A stretch of 11,548 nt of DNA, from positions 1 through 11,548 of the forward strand of contig NZ_JAIOSW010000199.1 in NCBI RefSeq assembly GCF_021107415.1, in the 5' to 3' direction. Below the pieces are notes generated by a model. It saw nothing but the letters and a program-made list of their open reading frames with translations, was not told the origin of the DNA and made no database searches. This DNA comes from Desulfobacula sp. Its GTDB lineage: Bacteria > Desulfobacterota > Desulfobacteria > Desulfobacterales > Desulfobacteraceae. Both the position numbers and the translations under genes were made by a program. Shown here one piece after another: positions 1 to 7,285 of this stretch (the stretch's first letter is position 1; each line of letters begins with the position of its first letter).

Positions 1-288
1 AAGCTTGCCGCCCTCAAGCAGTGTCAATTGAACCTTATCTCCAACCCTGGTATCTTTAATGCCTGATCTGGCTAATCTTTCTGTATCCATGACCGTGCCG
101 AGAATGGTCTGACCAACCTTAAGGGTGTTTAAATCGTCGGGCAACTGAATGCCGGTCTGGCTGAAAAGATCAACCTGGCCCGGTGGAACAAAAATATCAA
201 CCTTGCCCGGTTGAGAAAACGGTGCTGCCGAAAGACAGGCGGGTACAACCAAAGAAATAAAAAGTAAAATAAATAATAATCTTTTCAT
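1..288 (-). CDS. Exported protein or lipoprotein, N-terminal part only
   Basis: An open frame starts at 288 and runs off the left edge; 96 codons are visible and the end of the gene is missing. The first 22 residues form a clear export signal: Lys-Arg, a long Leu/Ile/Phe stretch, then VVPACLSAA. VPAC could serve as a weak lipobox (Cys18), or signal peptidase I could cut after LSA. The mature part repeats a small theme (KVDIFVPPGQVDLF) and then has a Gly/Val-rich stretch, KVGQTILGTV, which looks like beta structure. An AAGGAG-type ribosome binding site lies about 9 bases upstream. It follows the 493-residue gene after 53 bases with no visible terminator, so it is probably the last visible gene of the same transcript. 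I do not recognise the family. The gene call is firm, the lipoprotein call is not. Confidence 0.75.
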   Translation of the reverse strand, partial: MKRLLFILLFISLVVPACLSAAPFSQPGKVDIFVPPGQVDLFSQTGIQLPDDLNTLKVGQTILGTVMDTERLARSGIKDTRVGDKVQLTLLEGGKL

Positions 289-341
289 TTTTATGTTCTC
301 CTTTTTTATTATATTTTTTTCTTGTCATTATGCATCCTGCA

Positions 342-1823
342 TTATGGGCATTGTTCACCCTTTAAAATCCCGATAAAAGTTTTTTTATCACTTCTTGTCC
401 TGCCAATGCTTATCACTGTCCTGGTTTTCCGATTCTCTTTTACCCATGTACCAAAGCAGGCGCCTTCGGGATACTTCTGATACACAAACTTTTTCCAACC
501 CTGCACAGGCATCTCAGCCTTGTAGAAATCACATACCTTTTCCGGAGCGTCATTGGTTATGTAGTACCTCTGCTCGCACTGATCGCACTCTGCCCATTTC
601 TGGGGACATGGCTTTGTACCTTGGAAGACGCTTTCAGGATAGGCAGGAATATCTTTAAAAAAAGAGTCCCTGGATATAAAATCCTTGTCTTCGGACACGG
701 AAACAGGTATTGGTCCTGCCTCCGGCTCCTCTCCTTTTCTTCCGGTTATCACCTTTAGTTCCGAGATCGAGTAGTTATTGTCACCGCCAAGGGCATATAT
801 CTTGAGAAATCTTGCCGGCACCGGCTGGAAATCAAGTTGGGAAACATAATCAGGATGACCGTTCCGGGTGGTCATTGTGTCTATACCGTGACCAATTTTG
901 CCATACCCTTTCTTTATGATGAGTAATGGAGAAAATTGTGTGCCGTCCTGGGAATAATCGATCCTGTAATTATCGTTATTGTCCACCTGCATGATAATAT
1001 CGAGAACCTGAAACGTATTACCCAGATCGACCAGGAAATAGGGTGCTGTCCCCTGCCACCAGACGCAGTCCTCACCTTTCCAGAGGCTTCCATCCTTTGG
1101 GAAATGGCCGTCTAAGATAAGTTCAGCATTATTGAAATATTTGCCATAACCCTTTACAGTCAGCTCAGAGGAAACCACATCTGTCACAGGCGGCGGTTCA
1201 AATGCAGCCCCCAGGAAATGAAAATAATCGGCATTAACGTGACCCCAGCCACCCAAATGCAGGTCTTTAATCACAATTTGAGCCTGTTTCCCGGCAAATT
1301 CACCTACATCCCACACTACTTCATGCATAGTCTCCTTACTCTTACCCGTGGCCTTTTTCACCTCTTTGCCATCCACTACCAGGGCTGCATATTCCTTGTC
1401 AGGATATTTTCCACCGCCGATTAAAAAGACAATCTGCTCTCTTGACACAACAAAGGGGACGGATGTCAAGGTGCCGGAGGGACGATCGCCCTGGGTCTGA
1501 CCCGGTCTGAGCTCGGGTTTTCCATTGTATTTTTCAAACGTCCCGATCCAGTATTCTCCCTGATGTTCGGAAGGGTGTTTACGGTGCCGGGCTGTGGGAT
1601 TATCGCCTTTGGTGGGCTGGAAATCAAAGGCATCTCCCGTGGCTATCCAATTGGTCAGATCTCCGGCCTCAAAATCACTGTTTTCAAAAAGCAGGTCGCC
1701 GATATCGGACCGGGTTGCAGAATCTGAAGCCGAAGACTGCATCGATCCGGCCCAAAGGCCCCCAGGCACGAACAATACCAATGCAAAAATAACCATCCAT
1801 ATCATTCTGACTTGTTTTATCAT
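342..1823 (-). CDS. Exported multidomain protein: FExG module, discoidin-like domain, Cys-rich C-terminus
   Basis: 493 residues. Residues 1-26 are a signal peptide (basic start, hydrophobic core, cleavage near LWA-GS). Residues 43-204 are the FExG beta-sandwich module, from FENSDFEAGDLTNW to GGWGHVNADYF; by memory it resembles accessory modules next to GH32 fructan hydrolases and in planctomycete exported proteins, and it binds no assigned ligand here. Residues about 214-362 look like an F5/8 type C (discoidin) domain: a LILDG start, YFLVDLG, YRIDYSQDGTQF, and RFLKIYALGGDNNYSISEL at the end. Residues about 385-493 hold six cysteines (406, 413, 416, 431, 456, 492) and the pattern TNDAPEKVCDFYKAEM, reminiscent of small periplasmic domains in other Proteobacteria. 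There is no catalytic motif. It sits 64 bases after the lectin gene. The start codon is preceded by a Shine-Dalgarno inside an eight-G tract. An extracellular glycan-binding or adhesive role is inference. Confidence 0.85.
   Translation of the reverse strand: MIKQVRMIWMVIFALVLFVPGGLWAGSMQSSASDSATRSDIGDLLFENSDFEAGDLTNWIATGDAFDFQPTKGDNPTARHRKHPSEHQGEYWIGTFEKYNGKPELRPGQTQGDRPSGTLTSVPFVVSREQIVFLIGGGKYPDKEYAALVVDGKEVKKATGKSKETMHEVVWDVGEFAGKQAQIVIKDLHLGGWGHVNADYFHFLGAAFEPPPVTDVVSSELTVKGYGKYFNNAELILDGHFPKDGSLWKGEDCVWWQGTAPYFLVDLGNTFQVLDIIMQVDNNDNYRIDYSQDGTQFSPLLIIKKGYGKIGHGIDTMTTRNGHPDYVSQLDFQPVPARFLKIYALGGDNNYSISELKVITGRKGEEPEAGPIPVSVSEDKDFISRDSFFKDIPAYPESVFQGTKPCPQKWAECDQCEQRYYITNDAPEKVCDFYKAEMPVQGWKKFVYQKYPEGACFGTWVKENRKTRTVISIGRTRSDKKTFIGILKGEQCP
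1212..1697 (-). repeat. FExG module, copy 1 (near-identical to copy 2)
   Basis: This stretch encodes residues 43-204 of the 493-residue protein. By eye it is about 83% identical in protein, and nearly 90% in DNA over most of its length, to 2432-2914. One block of 42 bases (1257-1298 against 2474-2515) is identical. It is therefore a recent duplication, or is kept similar by gene conversion. It occupies the N-terminal half of its protein, whereas copy 2 sits at the C-terminus of its own. Confidence 0.85.
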
Positions 1824-1840
1824 CTTATCTCCCCCCCCTT
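1824..1840 (-). promoter_or_regulatory. Ribosome binding site within a G8 homopolymer
   Basis: On the minus strand the bases before the ATG at 1823 read AAGGGGGGGGAGATAAG. The Shine-Dalgarno (GGAG) is the end of an uninterrupted run of eight G (1831-1838 as C on the plus strand). Slippage in such a tract would change the strength and spacing of the ribosome binding site without touching the reading frame. The tract is plain in the sequence; variability is inference. Confidence 0.6.
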
Positions 1841-1887
1841 AATAATGTTTCATCTATATAATGGGTACATTCATCATTTTTGTGTTC

Positions 1888-2400
1888 TCATTTTTTCTTA
1901 ATTATCCCACCCCTTACAACCTTGACCGATACATTGAATTGCCCTGTATTATAATATTTGGTTTTAAAGGAGCAGTCATTAATACCAATATAGAATTTAC
2001 CTTTTTTACCAGTGATGAGTTTTGATTTTCCAAGCAGGAACATACCCTGGCCGTCTTTTCCAATAAGCGCTGCGTGGCCACAATTCTCTGTTTCAATGGG
2101 ATCGCCGCAATATGCATTGTCTCCACTATAATCTGAAACAAAATGCTTCCTCAAATATCCATCAGGATCCACACCTGAATCACCTGTCCCATTGGAAAAA
2201 AAGACCTGCCCTGTGGTATTGACCGTCACCCGGTCAGAAGGGTTAAGTACAAATCCTGTGTCCAGCCAGGCATTGTCTCCCAGTATTCTGAATATTTTTT
2301 GTTCCACTTTTCCAGCCTTCAACGGTTTTTTCTCTCCGGCATAAAGGGGCATTGTCGTACAAAAACTTACTATTGCCAATACTACAAAAATCTTTTTCAT
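1888..2400 (-). CDS. Exported PA-IL/LecA-like lectin-domain protein
   Basis: 170 residues from the ATG at 2400. This start is chosen because it gives a signal peptide (MKKIFVVLAIVSF... cleaved near LYA-GE) and has AAGGAG eight to nine bases upstream; a longer in-frame start at 2469 would overlap the preceding gene and bury the signal. Residues about 43-163 match the layout of the Pseudomonas LecA (PA-IL) galactose-binding family: an AWLDTGFVLNPSDRVTV opening strand, GVDPDGY, CGHAALIGKDGQG in the middle, and YIGINDCSF followed by NTGQFNVSV. The ND and NTG positions correspond to the part of LecA that holds calcium and sugar, so binding may be kept. Cys98 and Cys107 could form a disulfide. It lies 16 bases after the 554-residue gene, so the two are almost surely co-transcribed. 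The sugar ligand cannot be predicted. Confidence 0.85.
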   Translation of the reverse strand: MKKIFVVLAIVSFCTTMPLYAGEKKPLKAGKVEQKIFRILGDNAWLDTGFVLNPSDRVTVNTTGQVFFSNGTGDSGVDPDGYLRKHFVSDYSGDNAYCGDPIETENCGHAALIGKDGQGMFLLGKSKLITGKKGKFYIGINDCSFKTKYYNTGQFNVSVKVVRGGIIKKK

Positions 2401-2416
2401 TTTATGTTCTCCTTTT

Positions 2417-4081
2417 TTAATTTTCTCCTTCATAACGGAAATCATCCGCATTAATATGACCCCAGCCACTATGATGCAGGTCTTTAATCACAATTTGAGC
2501 CTGTTTCCCGGCAAACTTACGCACATCCCATACCACTTCATGCATGGTCTCCTTACGATTACCCGTGGTTTTCATCACCTCTTTGCCATCCACGACCAGG
2601 GCTGCGTATTCCTTGTCAGAATGTTTTCCGCCGCCGATTAAAAAGACAATCTGGTCTCTGGACACAACAAAGGAAACTGATGTCAAGGTGCCGGTGGGAC
2701 GGTCTCCCTGGGTCTGACCCGGTCTGAGCTCGGGGTTGCCATTGTATTTTTCAAAGGTCCCGATCCAGTATTCTCCCTGGTGCCTGGAAGGCTGGTTTCG
2801 CCTCCGGGCCGTGGGATTGTCTCCTTTTGTGGGCTGATATTCAAACGCGTCGCCGTCTGCGGTCCAGTTTGTCAGATCTCCGTTTTCAAAGTCACTGTTC
2901 TTAAATAAAAGGTCCGGGTCAAGGGGGGTTGTTTCTTCTGTCACTGAATCTGACACATCATGAGCCCCGAATGCCATGGGTTGATCATCCTCTTCGGCCT
3001 GCCCTATAGTAAAGGCCAGGCGGTCCTGATCCCACCATGCCTCGACCCTGTATTTTGTTTTGCCTTCAAGCACGTCAACTCCCGAAGGGGTAATGGTCTC
3101 AGCCTGATCAAGATCCAGTTCCATCCTGTTCCCATCGGCTGAGAGGATTGCGGACCCGGCATCATAAACCCGGCCCTGTTTTGTATCAATCAGGCCGGTT
3201 CCGATCCTGTCATTCTGCACCAGGTAAAATGAACCGCCGTTCTGGCGGGACTGATAGACCAACAACTCTTCCGATGAATTATTATAGCTCATGTCAGATG
3301 CTTCAATCAGTTCAAATAAAAGGATTTGCTGTTCAGCAGCCAGTGTATCAGAGGTCGATGGAGATGCCAATGGGGATGATAAATTGGTTGAAGGGGGCAA
3401 GGGCTTTGATGCTGTCGCTGCCGCATCTGTGGTCCATGCGGCGTTTTCATATACCAGCATACCCCCGACAGGATTAAACTCCCATTGGTTATTTCCTAAA
3501 TAAAGCAATTGGCTGCCCTGCTGGTTCATTTTAAACCCGGGAAATCCGGCCTTTGCCATCTTGTCCGGATCAACAATTATGATATCCACAAAATAGCGCG
3601 GTTTTTCTTTTAATAGAGAAATCGGCCGCATGCCCAATTGCTGTTCCAGGTCGAATTGTATGGCACTGTTCCACGTATATTTGCCTGCCGGAGCCGGGGC
3701 AAGACGAACCGGGTATACGGTATCCGCCCTTGTTTTCAAGACGATTTCTTTTTTATAATGATCATTTGGCCGGGTCATGGATTGAATTTCCACAAGATAC
3801 CGGCCCGTATCGATCCGTGTTGCGTTCATGTTGTAAGGGCCTTCACCGAATTGAAACCCTATACGTTTTAAGGGTGCCTGATCCGTTATCAGCCCCCGGG
3901 CAGTGAGGTTGACACCTGCTTTTCCACAAGCGATTCCCATTACCCCCAATTGTTTGCAAATAATTTTTGACCACTCGGAACACTCTGGTTTTGCAATGGA
4001 TTGCCCCGGGTTCCAACTGATAAACACAGCAACAAAGAGCAAGGGTAAAAATAATTTAAAACCGGTATTTAAAATTTTCAT
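2417..4081 (-). CDS. Exported protein: three-cysteine N-terminal domain plus C-terminal FExG module
   Basis: 554 residues. Residues 1-30 are a signal peptide (hydrophobic FLPLLFVAVFI, cleavage near SIA-KP). Residues about 33-215 are a domain shared with the 595-residue neighbour: cysteines 34, 42 and 52 in a C-x7-C-x9-C pattern, then GLITDQAPLKRIGF, YNMNATRIDTGRYLVEI, and YTWNSAIQFDLEQQLG. Residues 220-250 are a Pro/Ser/Thr/Ala-rich linker. Residues about 251-362 are a region of probable beta strands unique to this protein (RIGTGLIDTKQGRVYDAGS, KYRVEAWWDQDRLAF). Residues 390-550 are the FExG module, ending FRYEGEN. No catalytic motif is visible and I do not recognise the N-terminal domain. 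A conserved bipartite promoter element lies 38-63 bases upstream, and the lectin gene follows directly, making this the first gene of an operon running to the window edge. Confidence 0.85.
   Translation of the reverse strand: MKILNTGFKLFLPLLFVAVFISWNPGQSIAKPECSEWSKIICKQLGVMGIACGKAGVNLTARGLITDQAPLKRIGFQFGEGPYNMNATRIDTGRYLVEIQSMTRPNDHYKKEIVLKTRADTVYPVRLAPAPAGKYTWNSAIQFDLEQQLGMRPISLLKEKPRYFVDIIIVDPDKMAKAGFPGFKMNQQGSQLLYLGNNQWEFNPVGGMLVYENAAWTTDAAATASKPLPPSTNLSSPLASPSTSDTLAAEQQILLFELIEASDMSYNNSSEELLVYQSRQNGGSFYLVQNDRIGTGLIDTKQGRVYDAGSAILSADGNRMELDLDQAETITPSGVDVLEGKTKYRVEAWWDQDRLAFTIGQAEEDDQPMAFGAHDVSDSVTEETTPLDPDLLFKNSDFENGDLTNWTADGDAFEYQPTKGDNPTARRRNQPSRHQGEYWIGTFEKYNGNPELRPGQTQGDRPTGTLTSVSFVVSRDQIVFLIGGGKHSDKEYAALVVDGKEVMKTTGNRKETMHEVVWDVRKFAGKQAQIVIKDLHHSGWGHINADDFRYEGEN
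2432..2914 (-). repeat. FExG module, copy 2
   Basis: This stretch encodes residues 390-550 of the 554-residue protein and is the close partner of copy 1 at 1212-1697. The flanking protein domains are unrelated, so the module has been moved as a unit, with the lectin gene between the two copies. Confidence 0.85.
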
Positions 4082-4109
4082 TGTTTTTTTCCTTAATTAT
4101 AGTTTCTTT

Positions 4110-4149
4110 ATTCTATTTGACACCCAAAAACCCGATTTGTTCAAAAAAT
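4110..4149 (-). promoter_or_regulatory. ECF-type promoter candidate for the 554-residue gene operon
   Basis: On the minus strand, TATTTTTTGAACAAA is followed by 11 bases and then GGTGTC (4144-4119), with TAGAAT three bases further. The GAAC-N17-GTC spacing is exactly that of the two other copies in this window. An A/T tract precedes the GAAC box, as is usual for ECF sigma promoters. Predicted transcription would start near 4110, giving a leader of roughly 30 bases. The shared element is seen directly; the sigma class is inference. Confidence 0.6.
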
Positions 4150-4176
4150 ACAATTATTTTTTTATTTAACTTATTT

Positions 4177-5964
4177 TTATTGTATGGCAAACACCTGGCC
4201 TAAAGATGTTAAATCAAGCTTTTGTCCATACAGAAGAGGGATTTGCCTGTCTCGTTTATTCACCCGGACCACGACACGGGTTCCCTGATCTTCAAATTCA
4301 AGTGTAGTGCTGGTGTCACCGACCTTGAGAAGCCCGTTGATTCCCTGGTGAGTGATGGTTTCGGAACTGTTACCTGCAGGTTTGGAACCCGTCTGACTAA
4401 GGACTTCTCCCAGAATTGTTTCAATGAGCTGGGGCAGCATATCTTCATTGTTATCCCAATTTGTTTGACGCATTTTTAAACTTGACTTTTTAGTGGTTAC
4501 AATAATATCAACAACAGCGTCGTTGCTTCCACGGGTATATGTCTTTTTAACTTCAAGCAAAGAACCGGGAATAGACCTTACCCGGGATTCACTTGTGGTC
4601 CAGCCATACTCGGGAAAAGGGAACCAGCCGTCATAAGGATTGAACTTTTGTTGAACCTCTTTTTGATTTTGAACCGGTTGAGAAATAACTCTGGTTGCTT
4701 TTTTCGTTATTTTTTTAGAGGGTGTTTTGATGTGCTTAACTGTTTTAATTGTCTTATCTGCTTTAACCGAGGAGTGATATCTGAAATCATCCACATTGAT
4801 ATGGCCAAAACTATGGCTGTAATTATCCTTGATGCGGATTTGGGCTGTTTTGCCTTTATAAGCAGAAACATCCCAGACCTTTTTTTTCATCTCTTCCTTA
4901 TTGCTGCCGGTTACCTTTAAAACCTCCCTGCCATTTACCAAAAGAGCCACATATTCATGGGAGATTCTCCTGCCACCGCCAACAAGAAGGGCAATATGGT
5001 CATGCATGATTTCAAATTTTACAGATGTCAGGGTTCCAGTGGGGTTATCACCCCGGGTCTTTCCGGGATTTTCACCGGCCTTGCCCGTATAATTTTCATA
5101 GGTTCCCACCCAGTGACGGCCCTGGTGGTTTGATGAGCCGCGCCGCCTTGCCATAATATTATCCCCAAGGGTGGGCTGGTTATCAAATGCTTTCCCTGTT
5201 GCTTTCCAGTTTGTAAGGGTTCCGTCTTCAAAATCACTGTTCTCAAACAAAGGATCTGTATTGCCGACAGCAGGCTCGGCCTCAACATCTTCAGGCACCA
5301 TATGGCTGACAATCATCCAGGTTTTTGACAGATATCTAAGTATCAGACCGGACCCATTGACAGGATGAATCAGCTGCCATCTGTCATTGCCCTGATAATT
5401 GAGCCGGATACTGTCTCCCACCCGCAATCCGTCAAGGCCGAAATAGCTTATTTTTTCAGGCAGGGCAACATAGAGCGAAAGATCGTTCACAAGCTTACCG
5501 GGAATTTTGCCGGCAGGAATCAACCCCAACTGGTCTTTTAGATCATACTCAATGGCAGCATTCCAAAAATAATAGTCGACCGGTGCTCTCAAAGTTCTGT
5601 CCGGCAGCAGGCTTTTGCCGCGAACGGTCATCATGACTTGTTTTTCCTGGTATCGGGACGGATCAGACAGGGATTTTACTCCGATGATATATCTTATTTT
5701 GTCTATTCGAGTGACCGTCATTGTGTATGAACCGCTTTCAAGACGGAACCCTTTTCTCTGCAAAGGTGTTTTATTGATCACCAGACCTTCTGCATAGACG
5801 GCAGGACCTGTATAACCGCAGGAAAGAAGGATGGCTCCCAGATCCCGGCAGATTGATTGAGACCATTGCCGGCAGTTATTGGCTGCCACGGCTTTTGAAG
5901 GCAGGCCTAAAAAAGACCAGGCACACACAAACCCTAACATTGCTGTGATAAAAATCTTTTTCAT
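4177..5964 (-). CDS. Exported protein: three-cysteine domain, FExG module, Lys-rich linker, unknown C-terminal domain
   Basis: 595 residues, started at 5964 by GAAGGAG eight bases upstream and a good signal peptide (cleavage near AVA-AN, residue 27-28). Residues about 29-218 are the paralogue of the N-terminal domain of the 554-residue neighbour, with Cys31, Cys39 and Cys49 in the same C-x7-C-x9-C spacing and YYFWNAAIEYDLKDQLG near the end. Residues 238-396 are the third FExG module, roughly half identical to the other two. Residues 400-440 form a Lys/Thr/Gln-rich linker (KADKTIKTVKHIKTPSKK). Residues 441-595 are a C-terminal domain, starting NPYDGWFPFPEYGW, that I do not recognise; it lacks cysteines and contains an alternating strand pattern near TRVVVRVNKRD. 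Its promoter region is shared, divergently, with the DUF4412 gene. No terminator is visible before the next gene, so some read-through into it is possible. Confidence 0.85.
   Translation of the reverse strand: MKKIFITAMLGFVCAWSFLGLPSKAVAANNCRQWSQSICRDLGAILLSCGYTGPAVYAEGLVINKTPLQRKGFRLESGSYTMTVTRIDKIRYIIGVKSLSDPSRYQEKQVMMTVRGKSLLPDRTLRAPVDYYFWNAAIEYDLKDQLGLIPAGKIPGKLVNDLSLYVALPEKISYFGLDGLRVGDSIRLNYQGNDRWQLIHPVNGSGLILRYLSKTWMIVSHMVPEDVEAEPAVGNTDPLFENSDFEDGTLTNWKATGKAFDNQPTLGDNIMARRRGSSNHQGRHWVGTYENYTGKAGENPGKTRGDNPTGTLTSVKFEIMHDHIALLVGGGRRISHEYVALLVNGREVLKVTGSNKEEMKKKVWDVSAYKGKTAQIRIKDNYSHSFGHINVDDFRYHSSVKADKTIKTVKHIKTPSKKITKKATRVISQPVQNQKEVQQKFNPYDGWFPFPEYGWTTSESRVRSIPGSLLEVKKTYTRGSNDAVVDIIVTTKKSSLKMRQTNWDNNEDMLPQLIETILGEVLSQTGSKPAGNSSETITHQGINGLLKVGDTSTTLEFEDQGTRVVVRVNKRDRQIPLLYGQKLDLTSLGQVFAIQ
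4777..5253 (-). repeat. FExG module, copy 3 (divergent)
   Basis: This stretch encodes residues 238-396 of the 595-residue protein. It keeps the landmarks FENSDFEDGTLTNW, GDNPTGTLTSV, VGGGRR and FGHINVDDFRY but is only about half identical to copies 1 and 2. It is the older branch of the family and here sits in the middle of its protein. Confidence 0.8.
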
Positions 5965-6015
5965 CTTTTCTTCTCCTTCTTCATCATTATTATATAAAAA
6001 TTATCTTGCTGGTTC

Positions 6016-6055
6016 TATTTTATCTGACACCACAAAATGTATTTTGTTCAAAAAT
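6016..6055 (-). promoter_or_regulatory. ECF-type promoter candidate for the 595-residue gene
   Basis: On the minus strand, TATTTTTGAACAAA is followed by 11 bases and then GGTGTC (6051-6026), with TAAAAT three bases further. GAAC and GTC are 17 bases apart. Predicted transcription would start near 6018, leaving a leader of about 54 bases. Confidence 0.6.
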
Positions 6056-6194
6056 AATATTTTTATTTTACAACAACCATCTGACCATCCGCATAAAACA
6101 ATCTTAACCTGGATAATTCGCTTTTATGATATTATTTTTTTAATTTCAACCTTTTTTCAAAAATCATTGCATTGGTGATTTAAAAAAAATAAAC

Positions 6195-6236
6195 TATTTT
6201 TGAACAAATTTAAATCTTTGGTGTCTTTGATAATAA
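6195..6236 (+). promoter_or_regulatory. ECF-type promoter candidate for the DUF4412-paralogue operon
   Basis: TATTTTTGAACAAA is followed by 11 bases and then GGTGTC (6200-6225), with GATAAT three bases further. GAAC (6202-6205) and GTC (6223-6225) are 17 bases apart, as in the two minus-strand copies. Predicted transcription would start near 6233, giving a leader of about 50 bases. Confidence 0.6.
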
Positions 6237-6283
6237 ATGCGTAAAAAATAAGCAAAAAATAATTCATACACAAGGAGGATATT

Positions 6284-7153
6284 ATGACAATGGCGACATG
6301 GATTAAATACAAACCGGAAATCAGACTGCTGGGCTTTATTTTACTTGTTTTTCTTTTTATTCCCCAATCTTCCCATGCTCTTTTTGGAGGAAAAATAGAC
6401 AGTTTTACAGCCGACCAGGTTATGATTTCTCCTAAAGGAAAAGTGATGAGTACCTCAAAGCTATATATCACACCGGATGCCTTTAGGATGGACGGAATTC
6501 CCGGTACAGGCAGTCACAAGGGCATGGAGAAACAGGATCTAAGCATTTTCGGTTTTACAGACAAAAATGCGCAATACATGTTCAATCATACCAAAAAATT
6601 GTATTACAAGATCGACCAGGATGATGAAAATATGGGTATAAAAGACTTTAAGAGTGCCGAGCTGGTGAAAGTGCTGGGAAAAGAAAAAGTCAGCGGGTAT
6701 AAATGCGTTAAAAAAAAGGTGACCACCACGACAAAGATTTACGGGATGACCCACACCGACACGCTGATCATATGGGAGAGTGACAAATTTCAAATGCCGT
6801 TGAAAACAAAAGGATCTACCGGCCATGGGATGGAGATCAGAAATATTAAAAAAGGCGCACCCGATAAAAAATACTTTAAACTGCCCAAGGGATATAAAGA
6901 GGTGGGCAATATAATGGCGGCCATGGGCATGGATTTTGGTCGCATGGGAGAACCTGAAACCGATGAGACTGAAACCACCATGACTCAAACCACCCCTGCG
7001 GCAGCCAAAGTGCCGTCAAAAAAGGAAACCGACAGTTCAAAAACAGCCCAGGAAAAAACATTCAAAATTCCTGATATTAAAGGGGAAGATATTGAAAAAA
7101 CCCTTAAAAGCTTTGGAGACAAGCTGAAAAGTTTCAGCTTTGGTAAAGATTGA
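6284..7153 (+). CDS. Exported DUF4412 / LolA-like protein
   Basis: 289 residues. AAGGAGGAT four bases before the ATG at 6284 supports this start; a second ATG at 6290 is possible. Residues 1-32 are a signal peptide (LLGFILLVFLFIPQSSHA, cleavage before LFGG). Residues about 37-208 follow the pattern of the DUF4412 family, which is related in fold to the LolA/LolB lipoprotein-handling proteins: FTADQVMISPKGKV, LYITPDAFRMDG, FGFTDKNAQYMFN, then VLGKEKVSGYKCVKKKV, IIWESDKFQMPLKTK and YFKLPKGYKEV. The only cysteine of the mature part is Cys141. Residues 222-260 are a Thr/Glu/Lys-rich low-complexity linker, and the end (KTLKSFGDKLKSFSFG) could be an amphipathic helix. It is probably periplasmic or attached to the outer membrane. 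It is the first gene of an operon with the two paralogues downstream (27-base gap). The family match is from memory; the exact role is unknown. Confidence 0.8.
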   Translation: MTMATWIKYKPEIRLLGFILLVFLFIPQSSHALFGGKIDSFTADQVMISPKGKVMSTSKLYITPDAFRMDGIPGTGSHKGMEKQDLSIFGFTDKNAQYMFNHTKKLYYKIDQDDENMGIKDFKSAELVKVLGKEKVSGYKCVKKKVTTTTKIYGMTHTDTLIIWESDKFQMPLKTKGSTGHGMEIRNIKKGAPDKKYFKLPKGYKEVGNIMAAMGMDFGRMGEPETDETETTMTQTTPAAAKVPSKKETDSSKTAQEKTFKIPDIKGEDIEKTLKSFGDKLKSFSFGKD

Positions 7154-7163
7154 TGAAATGTTT

Positions 7164-7285
7164 ATCTTAAAGGAGAAAATATGTTAAATTTAAAGCAGTA
7201 TAAATGTATCACATGGATAATGCTGGTTTTTTTCACTATTTTTCTTTTTGACAATGCCTGTTTTGCCAAAGCTAATTATCCCAGA
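7164..7285 (+). repeat. Direct repeat over ribosome binding site and signal peptide, copy 1
   Basis: This 122-base block runs from ATCTTAAAGGAG to TATCCCAGA and matches 8175-8296 with only five differences by eye (about 96%). It covers the ribosome binding site, start codon, signal peptide and the first few mature residues. Identity drops sharply right after it. Confidence 0.9.

Larger units (their letters stand above)
5965..6283. other. Divergent intergenic region with two promoters
   Basis: These 319 very AT-rich bases separate the 595-residue gene (minus) from the DUF4412 gene (plus). Two copies of the bipartite promoter element face away from each other at 6051-6026 and 6200-6225, each about 60 bases from its start codon. 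The 148 bases between them hold no frame with a ribosome binding site and no RNA gene that I can see. A short inverted repeat (6161-6166 with 6176-6181) is present but too weak to interpret. Confidence 0.7.

Noticed and set aside
2401..2469. Upstream in-frame start for the lectin gene
   Set aside because: It would overlap the end of the 554-residue gene in a region belonging to the FExG repeat and would place 23 extra residues before an evident signal peptide. The ATG at 2400 has a good ribosome binding site.
6161..6181. Inverted repeat AAATCA / TGATTT followed by A-rich DNA, as a terminator
   Set aside because: The stem has only six mostly A/T pairs with a nine-base loop and lies between two outward-facing promoters, where a terminator has no obvious target.
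6200..6236. Reading TTGAAC and the following A/T hexamer as a sigma-70 promoter
   Set aside because: The two boxes would be 23 bases apart in all three copies, far from the usual 16-18. The constant GGTGTC is better explained by an ECF-type -10 element.
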